Below, piece by piece: positions 11,901 to 23,400 of a stretch of 64,000 bases of DNA; the first letter of the stretch is position 1, and each line of letters opens with the position of its first letter. The translations under genes were made by a program, and so were the position numbers. The notes under the pieces are model-generated. The model was not told the origin of the DNA and searched no databases. It worked only from the letters and a program-made list of their open reading frames with translations. This stretch comes from Chalara sp. BL73 (taxonomy: Eukaryota > Ascomycota > Leotiomycetes > Helotiales). The DNA lies in the NCBI GenBank assembly GCA_918026815.1, contig CAKJVC010000099.1:87337-151336 (forward strand). Reading direction: 5' to 3'.

Positions 11901-12298
11901 CTAGTCCTCAGGCAATAGTCGATCCAGATCTAGCTCCTTCTCGGGGTATTGCTCAAAGAACCGGTCTACAGCCTTTTGTAGGGGAATAGCCTCGCTAAGC
12001 ATCTTGTCCCAAGAGTTCCACCGGGTGCCATTATCTCGAGCGATATTTCTGCCCCTTGAGATGGCTCTCCATTGTTGTTTTCGTTGTGCGGTACGTCCAA
12101 TGTGAGTAACAAAGTTATGAAGCTTGCCAAGGGGTCCGAGCCTCCTCCACTGGTCCATTTCATCCTGAGTCGTCTCAAGAGCTTCGGCTTGGTCAACAAA
12201 TAGGAAAGACTGTGCCGATAGGTTGATAATATGGCCGATACATCGGATTCGATGGTGCTTTGCGTTATAATCAATATTCCAGGTGTCATATGCGCCTA
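11901..12298 (-). pseudogene. hAT family transposase fragment
   Basis: Minus-strand frame beginning AYDTWNIDYNAKHHRIRC and continuing GHIINLSAQSFLF, WRRLGPLGKLHNFVTHI, then DNGTRWNSWDKML. These are the blocks around the second catalytic region of fungal Restless-like hAT transposases (CxxHxxNL-like and the TRWNS motif). The frame ends in a TAG at 11,901-11,903 after LLPED. The N-terminal zinc-finger part and the C-terminal dimerisation domain are absent. Terminal repeats were not found. It is a relic. Confidence 0.75.
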
Positions 12299-12936
12299 GA
12301 TGAAATTAGTAAAAATACGGCAGACAGGACGAATATTCTGAAAGGTAGGATAAGGAGATAGTCAACGGCATTAAGGCCAAACATCCCGTCTTTGTATGTT
12401 TTCCAGACCTGCATTGGCGTGCCGCAGTTTACTCTGCTCATTCAGTCACGCTTAGGCGTGGAAGGTCAGGCTTGCTGCGCACGGGCCGCGACGATGCGGC
12501 TTTGTGTGTGTGCCAAAAAAAAAGACCTTCCCGCCAACTCCACCACTAACTCACTTGGCCAGGCCCAATTTCATTTCTTTTCATCTACAACAAGGACAGT
12601 AAACCATTTTGGGGTTAAATCTCATCTCGAAAGCGGCACAGCACAAACAGAGGGGCCCTGGCCTGGACTTGCCTTGCCTTGCTTTTGTAACGGCGGCCAT
12701 CAGGGCTGAGTCTAGCAGGGATGTGAGATCCTTGCGAGATGAGGTGGTGGATTGGCTTTGCTCTCTGTTCTCTGCTTCGTGCTTGCAGCGATGCATCGCG
12801 ACCTCACTCCTCCTCCATCGTGAGTTGTTCGTCGAAAGTTGACGCTCGCGATCGATTCCTCATGCCCACCAACACCTCACAGTAAATACACGGAGCAGAA
12901 AAAGAGAGCGGTCAAAAGGGTCTGAGAAAAGGAAAG
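12299..12936. promoter_or_regulatory. Upstream region of the 12937 gene
   Basis: No coding frame is convincing. It includes a run of A (12,519-12,527) and a G/C-rich stretch near 12,650-12,700 (repeated CTTGCC). It presumably holds the promoter of the following gene. No TATA box could be assigned. Confidence 0.3.
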
Positions 12937-13804
12937 ATGGATCACTACAGCAAGGACACGCCCAAATACCCTGATCCCTCTTCAAATCAACCGGGTTTAG
13001 AGGTCGATTACAGCAGGCCACAACATCAAGATGCCGTTGAGAATGCGCAGAAAAGCAACGACCAGCATGGAGGGAGGAAGATCCTAGGGTTATCGGTGGG
13101 AGTATTCTGGGCGATTGTGGTGGTTTGCGCCTTGGCGATAGGAGGAGGAGTAGGAGGGGGAGTGGGCGCTGGATTGGTCGCGAAGAGTTGCGATGAGTAC
13201 GTCTTCTCTCGGTCTCGCCATCTTAAAACAAATAAAAAGGAAGAAAGAAGTATGAATGCTAATAAAGTGGGAGAGTAGCGCCGTAAAGGTCGAAGGAGCA
13301 CTGACAATAACGAAAACCGTCATGTCAACGCCCACTACAAAGACCGGTTCCTCGACAGCGACAAGGACAGGAACAGATATTGCAACTGTATCACCAGCCC
13401 CCTACTCTTCCTGCACCGACTCCTTCGCCTCTGTAAACGGCACGACATTCACGCCCCTCGCCACGGATGGAAACCCCTTCGCGCTCACCGATGGCGGTGT
13501 CCAAACCTTTCGCATTTACTGCAACACCAACTGGCCCGGTGGAGCTTTCTACGGAAACCCGGGCGTGCATGATATCATAAAGTTATGGATTCCGACGTTA
13601 AAACAGTGTGCGGCGGCGTGCGCGGCGTATAATGTGGCTTATGTGAGGAAAAGGGCGGATGGCATAGCGGTTGCGGGGGGATTGTGTAGGGCTGTTGCGG
13701 TAGTGTTAGCGGAAGGGGATGGGTGCTATTTGAAGAATGGGACAGGGACGAACAATACTATGACTAGTGGGGGAGTGCCAATTGATAGTGCAATGCTGTT
13801 ATGA
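12937..13804 (+). CDS. Single-pass membrane protein with Thr/Ser stalk and Cys-rich apple/PAN-like outer domain
   Basis: Proposed join(12937..13196,13279..13804), 261 residues. The intron of 82 nt has donor GTACGT, a GCTAAT branch site and TAG acceptor, and preserves phase. Residues ~1-45 are polar; ~48-82 form one hydrophobic segment (ILGLSVGVFWAIVVVCALAI followed by a Gly-rich run). A Thr/Ser-rich stalk follows (TPTTKTGSSTATRTGT), then a domain with paired cysteines (SSCTDSF, IYCNTNWPGG, CAAACAAYN, GLCRAV, GCYLKNGTG). The spacing resembles the PAN/apple-like outer domains common in fungal surface proteins. Topology is inferred: short cytosolic tail, Cys-rich domain outside or in the wall. 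No signal peptide, so it would be type II or signal-anchored. Confidence 0.7.
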
Positions 13805-14916
13805 GGGAGAGAGTAAGTCGAGGGAAGCGAAGGGGGATACTAAGATGATGAGAGAGATTTGGTATGGATAGTATTAGCTTTAGTTGTTCGATACCCTTTC
13901 CAAAAACGCCATCTGATCTATGATTCGAGGTTCAGAATTATCTCAAAATTTTCAAGCACACCTTTGCACCATCTTAATTGCTCGGAGAACAGTAAGAAGT
14001 AAGAATATGCATTTAAAGATCAGCGTATATCTCAATTGATATTCGGCTTCACTATTACACACAATCTGGTTACCAGGTCAGTTCCCTTCGCAAAACCAAA
14101 TATCATCAAAGCTTACCTTGACATAGAATAAACCTTAACACACCTCCTCAGCAAAGTCACCAAGCTGCACAGTGAGTTTTATGACACCTCAAATCCGCCA
14201 TCTGTTGTACGGTGTTCATCAATACGAGGATTTCATCATTTAGACGGCAAAATGCCGAATTGGACAGTCGTATGCCGAATTGGACGTCTACTCCAGCAAC
14301 TTGATGAACTAAATACCAATTTAAAATACAATTTGCAGGTAAGGACTGGGCCAGGTATGGCGCCTTTAAAGTTATAAAGAGTCGGAAAACGCTCGAAGCC
14401 GTATACGGTTATTGCTATCAGGAGGTCATCATTATGCCATCACGCCGTTCTTAGATAATGATGGCGGAGGAGCGGAAAAGACCCAAAGAGAAATTCAGAA
14501 AAAGAGCGCGAAGCCTCTTTTATTGTTTCATCAGCTTATACGTGAGAAACCATGCGACAGATACGACGTCCATCATTTAAGCATGAGCCATTTCGTACAC
14601 CGGCCATTAACGACACCACAAAGCCCTGAGTAAGTGGTAAATTTACTGTATAAGAGCTGTGTGTCAATTGATGGTGACTTAGACTTTTCTGATACTTTCA
14701 AGGCTCTACACTTTGCTCCATCAACCGTATATAAGCCGATTGATATCCCAGTCTTGAACGCCAGTTCTTCCGCCTTACGGAACAGAGTTCTTGATCGTTT
14801 TCTGATAATTCGTGACCCTGGGAAGATTGGCAATATAGACCACTCATACACTGGATGAAAAGTGAGAATATGGTGGCGTCCATATCTGGAGTCTAATACA
14901 ATCGAAAGTTAGCCTA
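13805..14916. other. AT-rich intergenic region, no supported gene
   Basis: Two direct copies of TGCCGAATTGGAC lie near 14,251 and 14,271. Short open frames at 14412-14633 and 14634-14858 have no recognisable features. The latter (DLDFSDTFKALHFAPSTVYK) could be an upstream part of the WD-like fragment that follows, but no splice signals connect them clearly. Confidence 0.3.
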
Positions 14917-15515
14917 TTTGTGAGGTCCAACTTGGCGCGACAATCAGGGGAAGGAAGACAATAATCATAGGAAGCCGGGAAACCGTCCAATTCCTGTACC
15001 CGGAATCCTGGGAATCTGATTCTATTGATCTGAGGTCGCAGTTCAACCGTAACGGCCAAGTTGTAGAAGTCGGGCAGGTTGACAAACTCGAAGTGCGGAA
15101 TGACAACGTTGCAATCCTAACTGTTAATAACAAACACGTGAGCGCTTTCGGTGTATCCATGAGTAAACACCCCAACGAGGTCTATCATCCATGGCCGGTC
15201 GAGAACACTCCTAGGTATGGTTCGATTGCTTTATGTCCAAACGGCGACAACTTTATTACAGGTCGCAAGCATGGTCAAATATACGTAGCAGATTGCTATA
15301 GTCTATCACATGATTACAATCACGTAGAAACTGTTTTCGAAAAGCAGGAAGACGTTCACGCGATTTCATTCTATCCTACGTCGCAAATTGCCTCAAAATC
15401 CTGCTATAACATATTTTCGGTGGCTGGAGATGCAGACACAATTCGATTCTTCGCCAAAGACGATATTAAGAACACTTTCCACAAGCTGTCGCTAAGCCAC
15501 AGTGTGATGCTGTGA
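14917..15515 (+). pseudogene. WD40-like beta-propeller fragment
   Basis: An open stretch of about 200 codons without an obvious start, reading VQLGATIRGRKTIIIGSRE and later GSIALCPNGDNFITGRKHGQ, DVHAISFYPTSQ and FSVAGDADTIRFFAKDD before TGA at 15,515. The alternation of H/D-x-V-x-A-I-x-F-x-P and G-D-x-D-x-x-I-R-x-F is WD-repeat-like, for two or three blades. It may be the remaining 3' end of a larger gene. Low to moderate confidence in the family. Confidence 0.4.
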
Positions 15516-15582
15516 TCAAAGCTGTACGGATTAGCAATCCGTTCTCCAAACTGTAGCCTCCTTTGCTTTCTTGACCTAGCTT

Positions 15583-16245
15583 TCAGGCACGGTCTAAGTC
15601 TAGAGCAGCCCGGTTTGCCTGGAGGATTTCGTCTATCAAGTCCAGCTGCTCCTCGATTGGCGACAAAGACAAAGCTATACGGTTCACTTCGAGCTCCTGT
15701 AAAATCCGGTGATCGAGCTGCGCTGGAGACAAGAGAATCTGATCTCGATTATCTCGCTTTGCTTGGTCTAAGCTCTTGGTCTGGTCTTGTCGTGTCAAGG
15801 GGTCGGCTTTGTTGTGCTTGCCTGGCTTGTAAGATATCTTGAAATGGTATCGAGAGAGAATCTCAGCCCAGCGAGCTTGTCTGGCTGACAGCAGCTTGCT
15901 CGACATGAAATATTCCAGGGCTTTGTGGTCCGTGATTATCTCGATATGATCTTTAGTGCCTTCGAGCTCGGCACGCCAGTACTGCAAAGCTTTGACAATA
16001 GCCAGCATTTCTTTGTCGTGGATCGGGTAGTTAGTCTCTGCAGGGGCCATAGTCTTGGAGAAATACCCTACAGGATGCCACTCGCCGTCAAGTCCTTTTT
16101 GGGAGAACACAGCTGCTACTACTGTGTCAGAAGCATCCGTCTCAAGCATACACTGGCTGTCTAAGTCGTAATGAGCCAACAAAGGACCACGTTCCAGCGC
16201 AGCTCGATCACCGGATCCTACAGGAGCTTGGCTACACTTAAGCAA
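15583..16245 (-). pseudogene. Ty3/gypsy retrotransposon Pol fragment (RNase H region)
   Basis: A 220-codon open frame with the gypsy RNase H signature: LETDASDTVVAAVFSQ, PVGYFSKTMAPAETNYPIHD, KEMLAIVKALQYWRAELEG, IITDHKALEYF, QARWAEILSRYHFKISYKPG and HNKADPLTR. The catalytic D, E, D and D positions are all present. Reverse transcriptase upstream and integrase downstream are missing and no LTRs flank it, so it is a fragment of Pol. The frame is free of stops, suggesting it is young or was protected. An unusual inverted repeat lies inside it (15692-15727 and 16193-16228). Confidence 0.85.
15692..16228. repeat. 36-bp inverted repeat inside the gypsy fragment
   Basis: Arms 15692-15727 and 16193-16228 are inverted copies with 34 of 36 matches (AAA versus AGG near the centre), separated by 465 bp. 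Both arms lie in the same open frame, at its start and near its end. Confidence 0.9.
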
Positions 16246-16514
16246 GGTAGGCTCTTATAGCCTAGGAGAGTGGGTCGCACGCTCATGAGCACGAGGATGG
16301 ACATCAAATGGGTCCCTATAGATGACTCGGGAGGTATCCGGGAAGCTTAATCCCGCCGTTTCTTGCGAACCTCCATTCACGGTGCGTTCGAGACTTTCTA
16401 ACTGGTAGGGATAATCCGATGAAATATCTTGCGGATTAGTAGTATCTATATATATGGGTAGAAACCGAACTCCAAAATATCTTACATAAAACAGACTTTC
16501 TATCCTCCGTTCCG
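16246..16514. other. Spacer downstream of the 16515 gene
   Basis: No gene seen. It should contain the 3' UTR and polyadenylation region of the minus-strand gene ending at 16,515. Confidence 0.3.
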
Positions 16515-17884
16515 TTATTCCGAATCGGAAGCAGAATCATCAGAATCGCCAGAATCGCTATTAAGTCCGAGCCTCCTGTTGAATGCCTTGGATCCAAGAG
16601 TGTATTCATCACGGTCCCTCTTGCTCCACTTGGTCAAGTCATAGTGACTTCCCCCCTTATGGGTCTTCTGGAACTCTTTGTACTACGCAGATGATCAGCT
16701 CATTTCGGAACGACGATAGAAGGCAACTTACCTCAAGCTTCCAATCCCAGCGGAACCACTCTTTCTCCCCCCATTTCCCTCCAATGTTATTCTCTGGCTT
16801 CCAGCCCTTAATCTCAGCAGCTTCCTGGTATCCGTCTTTCTTTTTCTTGTACACCTCCCTCATCCCCTTTAAATCCTTCTTTGAAACGGAAACCTGCTTC
16901 CGAACTTCCATGTCCAGGTCAATTCCAGCCTCGTCGCACATTCTGACTATCTCGCAGCCCCATCCGATATCCAAGTCCTGCCCGTCTCCCTGAGCAAACT
17001 CCAACATCATGAGACTTATGATTCCGATGTTCTTGACTTCGGAGTCAGGTTTGAAAAGGGAGTGTTCGGAGAGGGCGGCGTACGCGGTGAGGACCATGAG
17101 GCCGAGCATTGTGGCGATTTTTTTGACCCTGTTGCCGTCTTCGTTGTCTGAACTAAATCAGCTGTGTTAATTTTGGGGGAAGCAGTAGAAGACTCACTCA
17201 GCCAGTAAAAGAGATCATCAGCGCCCTTGAAGTAACATGCTATGCCTTCGACGTACGCCCATTTCTTAAAGGGGCTAACAGTCTTCTTAAAGATATCCCT
17301 ATTGAAATCTTTCAACTATTCGGCAGCAAGTCAGCCTTTCCAACGAGTCCCTAACACGGCAAGGGTAGCAGATTTGAGACCTACGTAGTTCTCAAAGCAC
17401 TCAGACATCCCCCATCCGTTCCAATCATTGGCTATGTGCATATTCAGGCGATCCTGATCCCTCTTCTCTACTTCATTATCCAACTCCTCAAGGAGGACCA
17501 TTCCTTCTTCCGACACGGGTATTCCCAGATCAGAGACTCGGTCGCACCGATTGTCCAGGAGCTCGCCCTCCTTCGGCATATCTTGGTTCTTGTCTTGGAT
17601 GAAGTCGCCGATGTTTGGCCATTGGAGGTTGACGTATTGAGGCTTCTGCGAGAGCTGTTGGAGACGTTAGCTAGTCTTCGATTGAATTGAAGCATTTGGG
17701 GCGGGAGACGGCTCACGGTGTTGGAATCGGAGTACTTCCATGTTTGCGACTTGGCTTTGACGGGTGGCTTGCTCGTCGGAGCAGTGGTATTCGAGGAGGT
17801 TTTCGAGGCCTTTACATTGCGAGTTGTCGTTGAGACTTGCTTGTTGGTGCTCGTCTCTGCCATTGCTTTGCGTTTGGGAGGCAT
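16515..17884 (-). CDS. Five-exon gene for a 388-residue protein with basic N-terminus and acidic C-terminus, function unknown
   Basis: Proposed complement(join(16515..16682,16732..17147,17198..17315,17358..17654,17717..17884)). All introns (49, 50, 42 and 62 nt) have GT..AG ends and keep phase: donors GTAAGT, GTGAGT, GTGTTA and GTGAGC; CTGAC-like branch sites are visible in at least two. The start of exon 2 could be 17,645 or 17,654. The N-terminus (MPPKRKAMAETSTNKQ, then Thr/Ser/Lys-rich) looks like a nuclear tail. The core is mixed alpha (SECFENYVGLKSATLA, GMREVYKKKKDGYQEAAEI, GKWGEKEWFRWDWKLE). The C-terminus is acidic and Ser-rich (SDSGDSDDSASDSE). I do not recognise the family. A nuclear or nucleolar protein is possible from composition only. 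Every splice junction restores the frame, so the gene is probably functional. Confidence 0.75.
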
Positions 17885-18051
17885 TTTGGACTCGTGCTGA
17901 TTATTGAAATAGTTAAGAGTAATGAGGAAAGGCTATGAGAAGGCTATTAAAGTTATGCCCATTATAAGGTAAAACAGGAGATGAAGTGTGTGATTGTTTA
18001 AAGTCATTTATTGACTTTGATTACGCGTTTCTAAAACGCGTCTCCCCATTG

Positions 18052-18375
18052 TCACGTGTTTTGCGATTCTAGACCCACTCCCACACGGGTGGCATGATAG
18101 AACGAGAAATACACAATGATAGTTACATACATACTGTACTGTAAGAGATAGATAAAAGATTGGTGCTCCTGCGTTTTCCTTTTTACTCTCGGACAAAGCA
18201 CATTCAGAACCACAGTATTTGTTACTGTTATTAGGATCGCGAAGCTCACGAGAAGGGCCTGCCTGAGGGTCAGGCCCGGGGGCCTAGCCGTGTTACATAG
18301 TCCTCGACTGATACAGCACGTTAAAAGGAATAATAATAATAATAATCTTGGACTATGCATCGTCATCTTTACCAC
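18052..18375 (-). CDS. Possible small secreted or membrane protein
   Basis: A 107-codon open frame starting MVKMTMHSPRLLLLLFLLTC, a good signal-peptide-like start, followed by two further hydrophobic stretches (QALLVSFAILITVTNTVVL and YSMYVTIIVYFSFYHA). No homologous family is recognised and no splice evidence supports it. It could be a chance frame in AT-rich DNA. Confidence 0.25.
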   Translation of the reverse strand: MVKMTMHSPRLLLLLFLLTCCISRGLCNTARPPGLTLRQALLVSFAILITVTNTVVLNVLCPRVKRKTQEHQSFIYLLQYSMYVTIIVYFSFYHATRVGVGLESQNT

Positions 18376-19488
18376 TCCAGATCAGTGTTACTAAGATCAG
18401 AAAATTAAATGAATTCGCTTAATTGCTGGCCCTTGTCGCTGTCTGCACCCTGTTTCTGCACCCTGGCACCCGATCTCTGCACTGTCGATCCGCCGCCGAT
18501 ATGTGCACCTTGTTTCCTGTCTCTGCACCTTTGTGCCCCTGCTCGCCGTCCCTTTCCCACTGACCTCTTGTCTATTCTCCATTAAACCAGCAACCAGATA
18601 CACTAACATGCTTGTTTTCATCGCTAAAAAATTGCTGGACGTAGCGCACTAGTTCTGATCGATCCGCAGATGCCTTATGACCTTTACCTTTTGGAAAGGT
18701 TTGCTGGTAGAATCAAATAATATCGTGCTTGGTCTGTCATAACCACTTCTTTGAGCCCAGATAAATGATTAAAGTGGGGCTCCATATTTTTTTAGCGAGG
18801 CTTCGCTTAACGTCCCGGATATCACTACTCTATTTATTAGGGTCGGATTGTCGATAATGCTTGAAATATTCCGGTTTATTTGTATATCTCTGTTCGTGAC
18901 TGCGAAGTAATCATAAGCCTGATTAAGATAAAATATCCTCCACCCAGGGACGCCAGGAATTTGTATAGCAGTGCGCTTTAGAGTGCTTTTCGCCAGAGAC
19001 CGAGAGCGGTAGCATACATGTAGAGCCACTGGCAATAAGAAACGGACTATCTTGCCATACCACCACTCACGGAAACAATCCTCCCCGCTAATCGAGCGTG
19101 ACTCTGCTAGAGTGATGTTCCATATTATATCCTAGAGCTCAGAAGGTAACTTAGGAAAGTGAACAAAACTGCGAAGTACTTTTGGAGATAACATAATTGG
19201 ATATTATTGTTACAAAAATTTGCTGGTCTTCTAGCGCTTTAATACAAAACTTAGTACTGGGGTGGAGGCTCTGGGAAATATTTTGAGCATTAACTATTGG
19301 AGGCTAATCTTGGGCGTCTATTTGTGGATTCGTCACGCTTTGCCAGGGATAGGCTAACTGCTGCGAAGGCTTAGAGGGACCAGTTCTAGCTCCGAACAGT
19401 GTGACCAAAAAAAAATCAGCAAATTGATTTAAATCAAATAATCAATTCAGATTTTTTTCGGTTTTGATTTGTTAAAATTTTGATTTTT
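18376..19488. other. Intergenic, low-complexity and AT-rich DNA
   Basis: Between about 18,425 and 18,535 variants of TCTGCACC recur four or five times, a degenerate tandem repeat. From 19,410 to 19,488 the sequence is strongly AT-rich with repeated TTTTGATTT blocks. No gene is supported. Confidence 0.4.
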
Positions 19489-19896
19489 TGTCAGGTTCCA
19501 GACTGGTATATGTAGTAGGATAAGCATTCTGGCAGGCGACGTCGGATATTGTACCTTTTTGGCCCGCTTAGTGCTATGGTAAAGCTTATCAACCTTAGCG
19601 TCTGACATTTTTGTCACGATCATGGGTCATGTGACCTAGATGGGCTTGGCACGACCCCTCATTTCTATCATGATCGCGTACAACAATTGCCTTTCCTCCT
19701 TAGTTTAGTATCCTCGTAATAGAACCACCTTACTAGCCGCCTTACCAGGCCAAAGGTGTGACGGCGCAGCATGAATAGCTTTTACCACGTTGCCAACTGG
19801 CCCAAAAAGGCACTAGAATTGGTTGGAAACCAATTCGCTATTCAACTATAAGTAGGTGACGCCGCAGCCGTCACAAAAGGATTTGGCTTCGTGACA
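19489..19896. mobile_element. Candidate solo-LTR-like element, outer member of a nest
   Basis: Begins TGTCAGG and ends CGTGACA, flanked by TTTTT and ATTTT in an AT-rich background, so the 5-bp target duplication has one mismatch. A tRNA-like A-box stretch (TTAGTGCTATGG at ~19,566) lies inside, and a 119-bp element is nested at 19757-19875. The terminal dinucleotides TG..CA fit an LTR, but the flanks are too repetitive to be decisive. Confidence 0.35.
19757..19875. mobile_element. 119-bp TG..CA element with AAAGG target duplication (mini solo LTR)
   Basis: Starts TGTGACGGC and ends GCCGTCACA (perfect 9-bp terminal inversion), flanked on both sides by AAAGG (19752-19756 and 19876-19880). TG..CA ends plus a 5-bp duplication are LTR-retrotransposon hallmarks. 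The size suits a TRIM-type LTR. Confidence 0.7.
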
Positions 19897-20498
19897 ATTT
19901 TGATTTTGATTTTAAAATTTGAATATTCTGAATATTCAAATTATTCAAATTATTTACGTGACTTTTAAAAAAATTATAAAATAAATCAAAAATGTTATAA
20001 ATACAATGCCTTCGAAATGAACTCGAAGAGTTCAGAGAGAAGGTTCTTCGAAGAGAGAGAGAGCGCGGGACTTCCGGAATAAAATTCGCCCGAACCCGGA
20101 TAACGTAATATCCGTGTGATTTTTCTGTTCTGTGATCACGTGTGTTGCTTTCTTTTTATACTCCACGTTTCCGCTTTGTACCAGCTTCGTCCAAGCTCTT
20201 CGCAACGTCCAGGTACTCCAGACGATATTTGTTTCAGAAGTTAGTATTTTAGGTGCCAGGTTTTTCTTTGTTAAACTGTTCGATTCTTTTTTCCCTACAG
20301 CTTTTTGATCTACTTATTTTTCGTGTTGATACACTTACTCTTAGCACTGCTTGTCTATTTACTATGCCTTCTTCCCGGGCCCCTACGGAAGAGAATGGTT
20401 CTGTCCCAGACAGGAACGTGGGCCAGCTGATAATACCAACCCAAATAGACCTCCTATATTTTTCTTATACTTTCCCAGCTTCTAGTTCTAACTAATCA
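19897..20498. other. Region upstream of the decayed Helitron gene
   Basis: AT-rich to about 20,000, then purine-rich (GAGAGAGAGAGCG near 20,060). It probably contains the 5' end and promoter of the Helitron that follows. No terminal motif could be fixed. Confidence 0.3.
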
Positions 20499-23400
20499 AT
20501 GTCTAGTAACCATGGGACACTACAGGCGCGAATTGACTTACAGAGGGAGAAGATTCGGACTCTCGAGCTTGCGGTGCAAGAACGGCAAAGAACTGAGCGA
20601 CTTCGCGACCAAGAACAACGTCAGCGCAGACTCGAGCAGAGGCGCCAACGGGATGAACAGTTACGCGAGGCTCGCTTAGCCCAGGAGGAGTGTAAACAGG
20701 AGCTAGAACGTCAGCGGGATCAACAGCGTCGTAGGGAAAGGCAGGTCCGGGATAAATTGGGGATAGAGGCTTTTTTACGCTATAAGGCAGCTGTTGAGGC
20801 GAGAAAGGCCGAGAGCAGCAGGCTAGCGAAGCTTAGGGAGGAGCAGGAGATGGAAGAACGAAGGCTAGTAATGCTTAGTGACCTAGAGCGGAAGAGAATG
20901 CTTGCTTATCAGCAAGACGAACAGCGGCGCAGAGACAGGCAGGCTCGCGATGAATCGGCCATGCGTGCACGTTTACGCCACGAGGCTGATACACAGGCTC
21001 AAAGAATCCAGCAACGGCCACCTACACAAGAACGGATCGTTGCCTACGATGGTCCTATCCCGTCTTTTCTTGATCAGGAGTATCAGTACATGAGGCAGGC
21101 TTCGACTACTTTCCCCGAGGAGATTACTCCATCGATTCAGATGTCGTGTATGAAGGGCTACGAGAAGGCCATTTCCGATGCAGCGAAACGGGTACTATAT
21201 GGACTTTGTGGAGGATTGTTCCAAGAGGATGAGATGATAAGTGTCGGTCTTCAAGATGACAGCCTACAATACTTTCTCCGAGCGACAAACACAGCTCCTG
21301 ACTGTTGCGCCGTCAAGGACAACATGGTCAGCTTGTGTACTCTTTGTAACTCGGCTATCGCGAAACGGGCCATCTCGCTGCTTTCGGCTGGTAATTTTGT
21401 TAATTGTCTATTCTGTCAAGAGTATCCAGAAGTTTTGAGGAATTTCAATACCGTCGAAGAGGCTTTCATTGCACGGGCTTACGTTATTGGCATATTCCTG
21501 AAACTTACGTCGGGTGCCAAGAAGAGTATGAGTTATAGGGGAAGCCGTGGCTATTCGGTTGCCGTGAGACAGGACCTAAGCAGTCTTTTGAAAATCTTAC
21601 CAGCTAAGAGATTACGGGATCACACGACAATTACTGTTAGCTAGGATCGGGGAATTTCTTTTTCGGAAGAGAACCTGGCTCGTTTCTGCTCCGTTGATAA
21701 AGCGAAGGTCCTCGATGCTTTGTTATAGCTCTGCGCTAATAACCCCGTCTATAAATCGGTGGCCATCGATTATTCTGTTTTGGACTTTTAGCCCGATTAT
21801 CATATTCTTCAAAAGATTAGAGATGCTTTTATTACTTTGGGACCTGAGCCCTGTTCGACAGACTTTCCGGTAGAAGATAAGCGGGAAAGCTACGCTACAT
21901 CGTTACAGGGTAGGGCTTTTGAAAACGAGTTGGATGCAAAAGTAGAGGACGCTAAGCCTGGCAGCATTCTTAGCCGGTCTTATTTCTCCGATTTTCATGG
22001 TCAAGATTTTCACTTTACTCCTGCTACTTTGGCAAGCTTACAAGCTATTCTTCAAGAGCTAGATTCGGACGACCTAGTCCTAGACGAGGAATTTACTACC
22101 GATGAATATGATAATAAAAGGAGGAGATTCAACGATTATTCTCGGCCGCCGCATATATTGTACAAGACGACAAGGGAACTGCCGCCCAAAAATGCGTTTA
22201 TTAACCCCGACTATTTTACGGCAGCATTCTCTACTCTGTTTCCGTTTGGCATTAGTGGCCATTTAGGCGATGCGAATAGAAACCGGCTAGAGGAAGTATC
22301 TTTTAAAGCCTTTGCCAAATATGCAATGCTACACTATTCGTTACTGTAAGTGTTCCACAATTCGTGTTATGTCTTTCTAATATTTACAGCTTCTCTCAAC
22401 ACTATACCTTTATGTTTTATATCTATGATTTAATCCTGATTCGACAATCGTTTTTTGGGAATTACGTCCAGGTTAAAAACGGGTATTGAGCTAAAGCTAC
22501 GCAAAAGCTTGCTAGACTATCAGCCGATGACTTGCAACAGGCGGCGGAGGAATTCAAGGACGAAAAGAAAATCTCAAGTTCTGCTATCTACAGTCTGATT
22601 ACTAACATAAGAATCATATCGTCTTTTAATCCAAAATCGTTCGAAAAGAAAATAAAGTTCAGAAACCTGATTTTCGGGAAGATCGGCCGTTTTAAGCTTC
22701 TACTTATCTGGTTCACGCTTAATCCCAAGAATATTAGTAATATCTTCGTGATCAGACTCGCTGGTAAAAAAAGTTTCGCTAAATAAGCCAGGTATTAAGT
22801 CCACACTCTTACAACTCACGATTAAGAATCCGAGTGTCGTCGCCCAGTTTTTTCATGTTGTCGTGAATTCGTTCTTCGGCAGCTTTTTTAAAACGCTTTC
22901 TAGAGAATCTGGTATCTTCGGCACCGTTACTTTTTACTTTGGAATAGTTGAATCCACTACACGAATAATACTCCACTTTCATGGATTTGCCTAGCTCGCA
23001 GGGAACTTTGGTGCCGCGAATTTATATAAAAGACTAAAAACCGACCTCGAATTCAAGGACCAAGTCATCGCTTATATCCGTTCAACAGTAAAAGAAACGG
23101 TGGATATAAGTGAAGGCTAGCAATTTCAATCGGAAGCTCCGGGCGCATCGGCTTTTACTATACAAGGAAATATGACCGCGGCCGAATTCTAAAAGGCTTT
23201 AGATATTAACTCAAATAACGTGGCAGCGCAAGTGCAGATGCACACTTATAGCAAAACGTGTACCAAATACCAGAAAAGCGGCCGAAAATCAGGTTTCAAA
23301 GCAAATTCTGTTTCGATTGTTCAGATTGAAAAAATGGCGACCGACGCTGATTACACTCTGCAACGTCCACAGACCTAGAAGCAGTCGCCGCTGCAGATAT

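Noticed and set aside
18397..18621. Minus-strand frame over the TCTGCACC repeats as a repeat protein
   Set aside because: Composition follows from the DNA low complexity; no domain or splice evidence.
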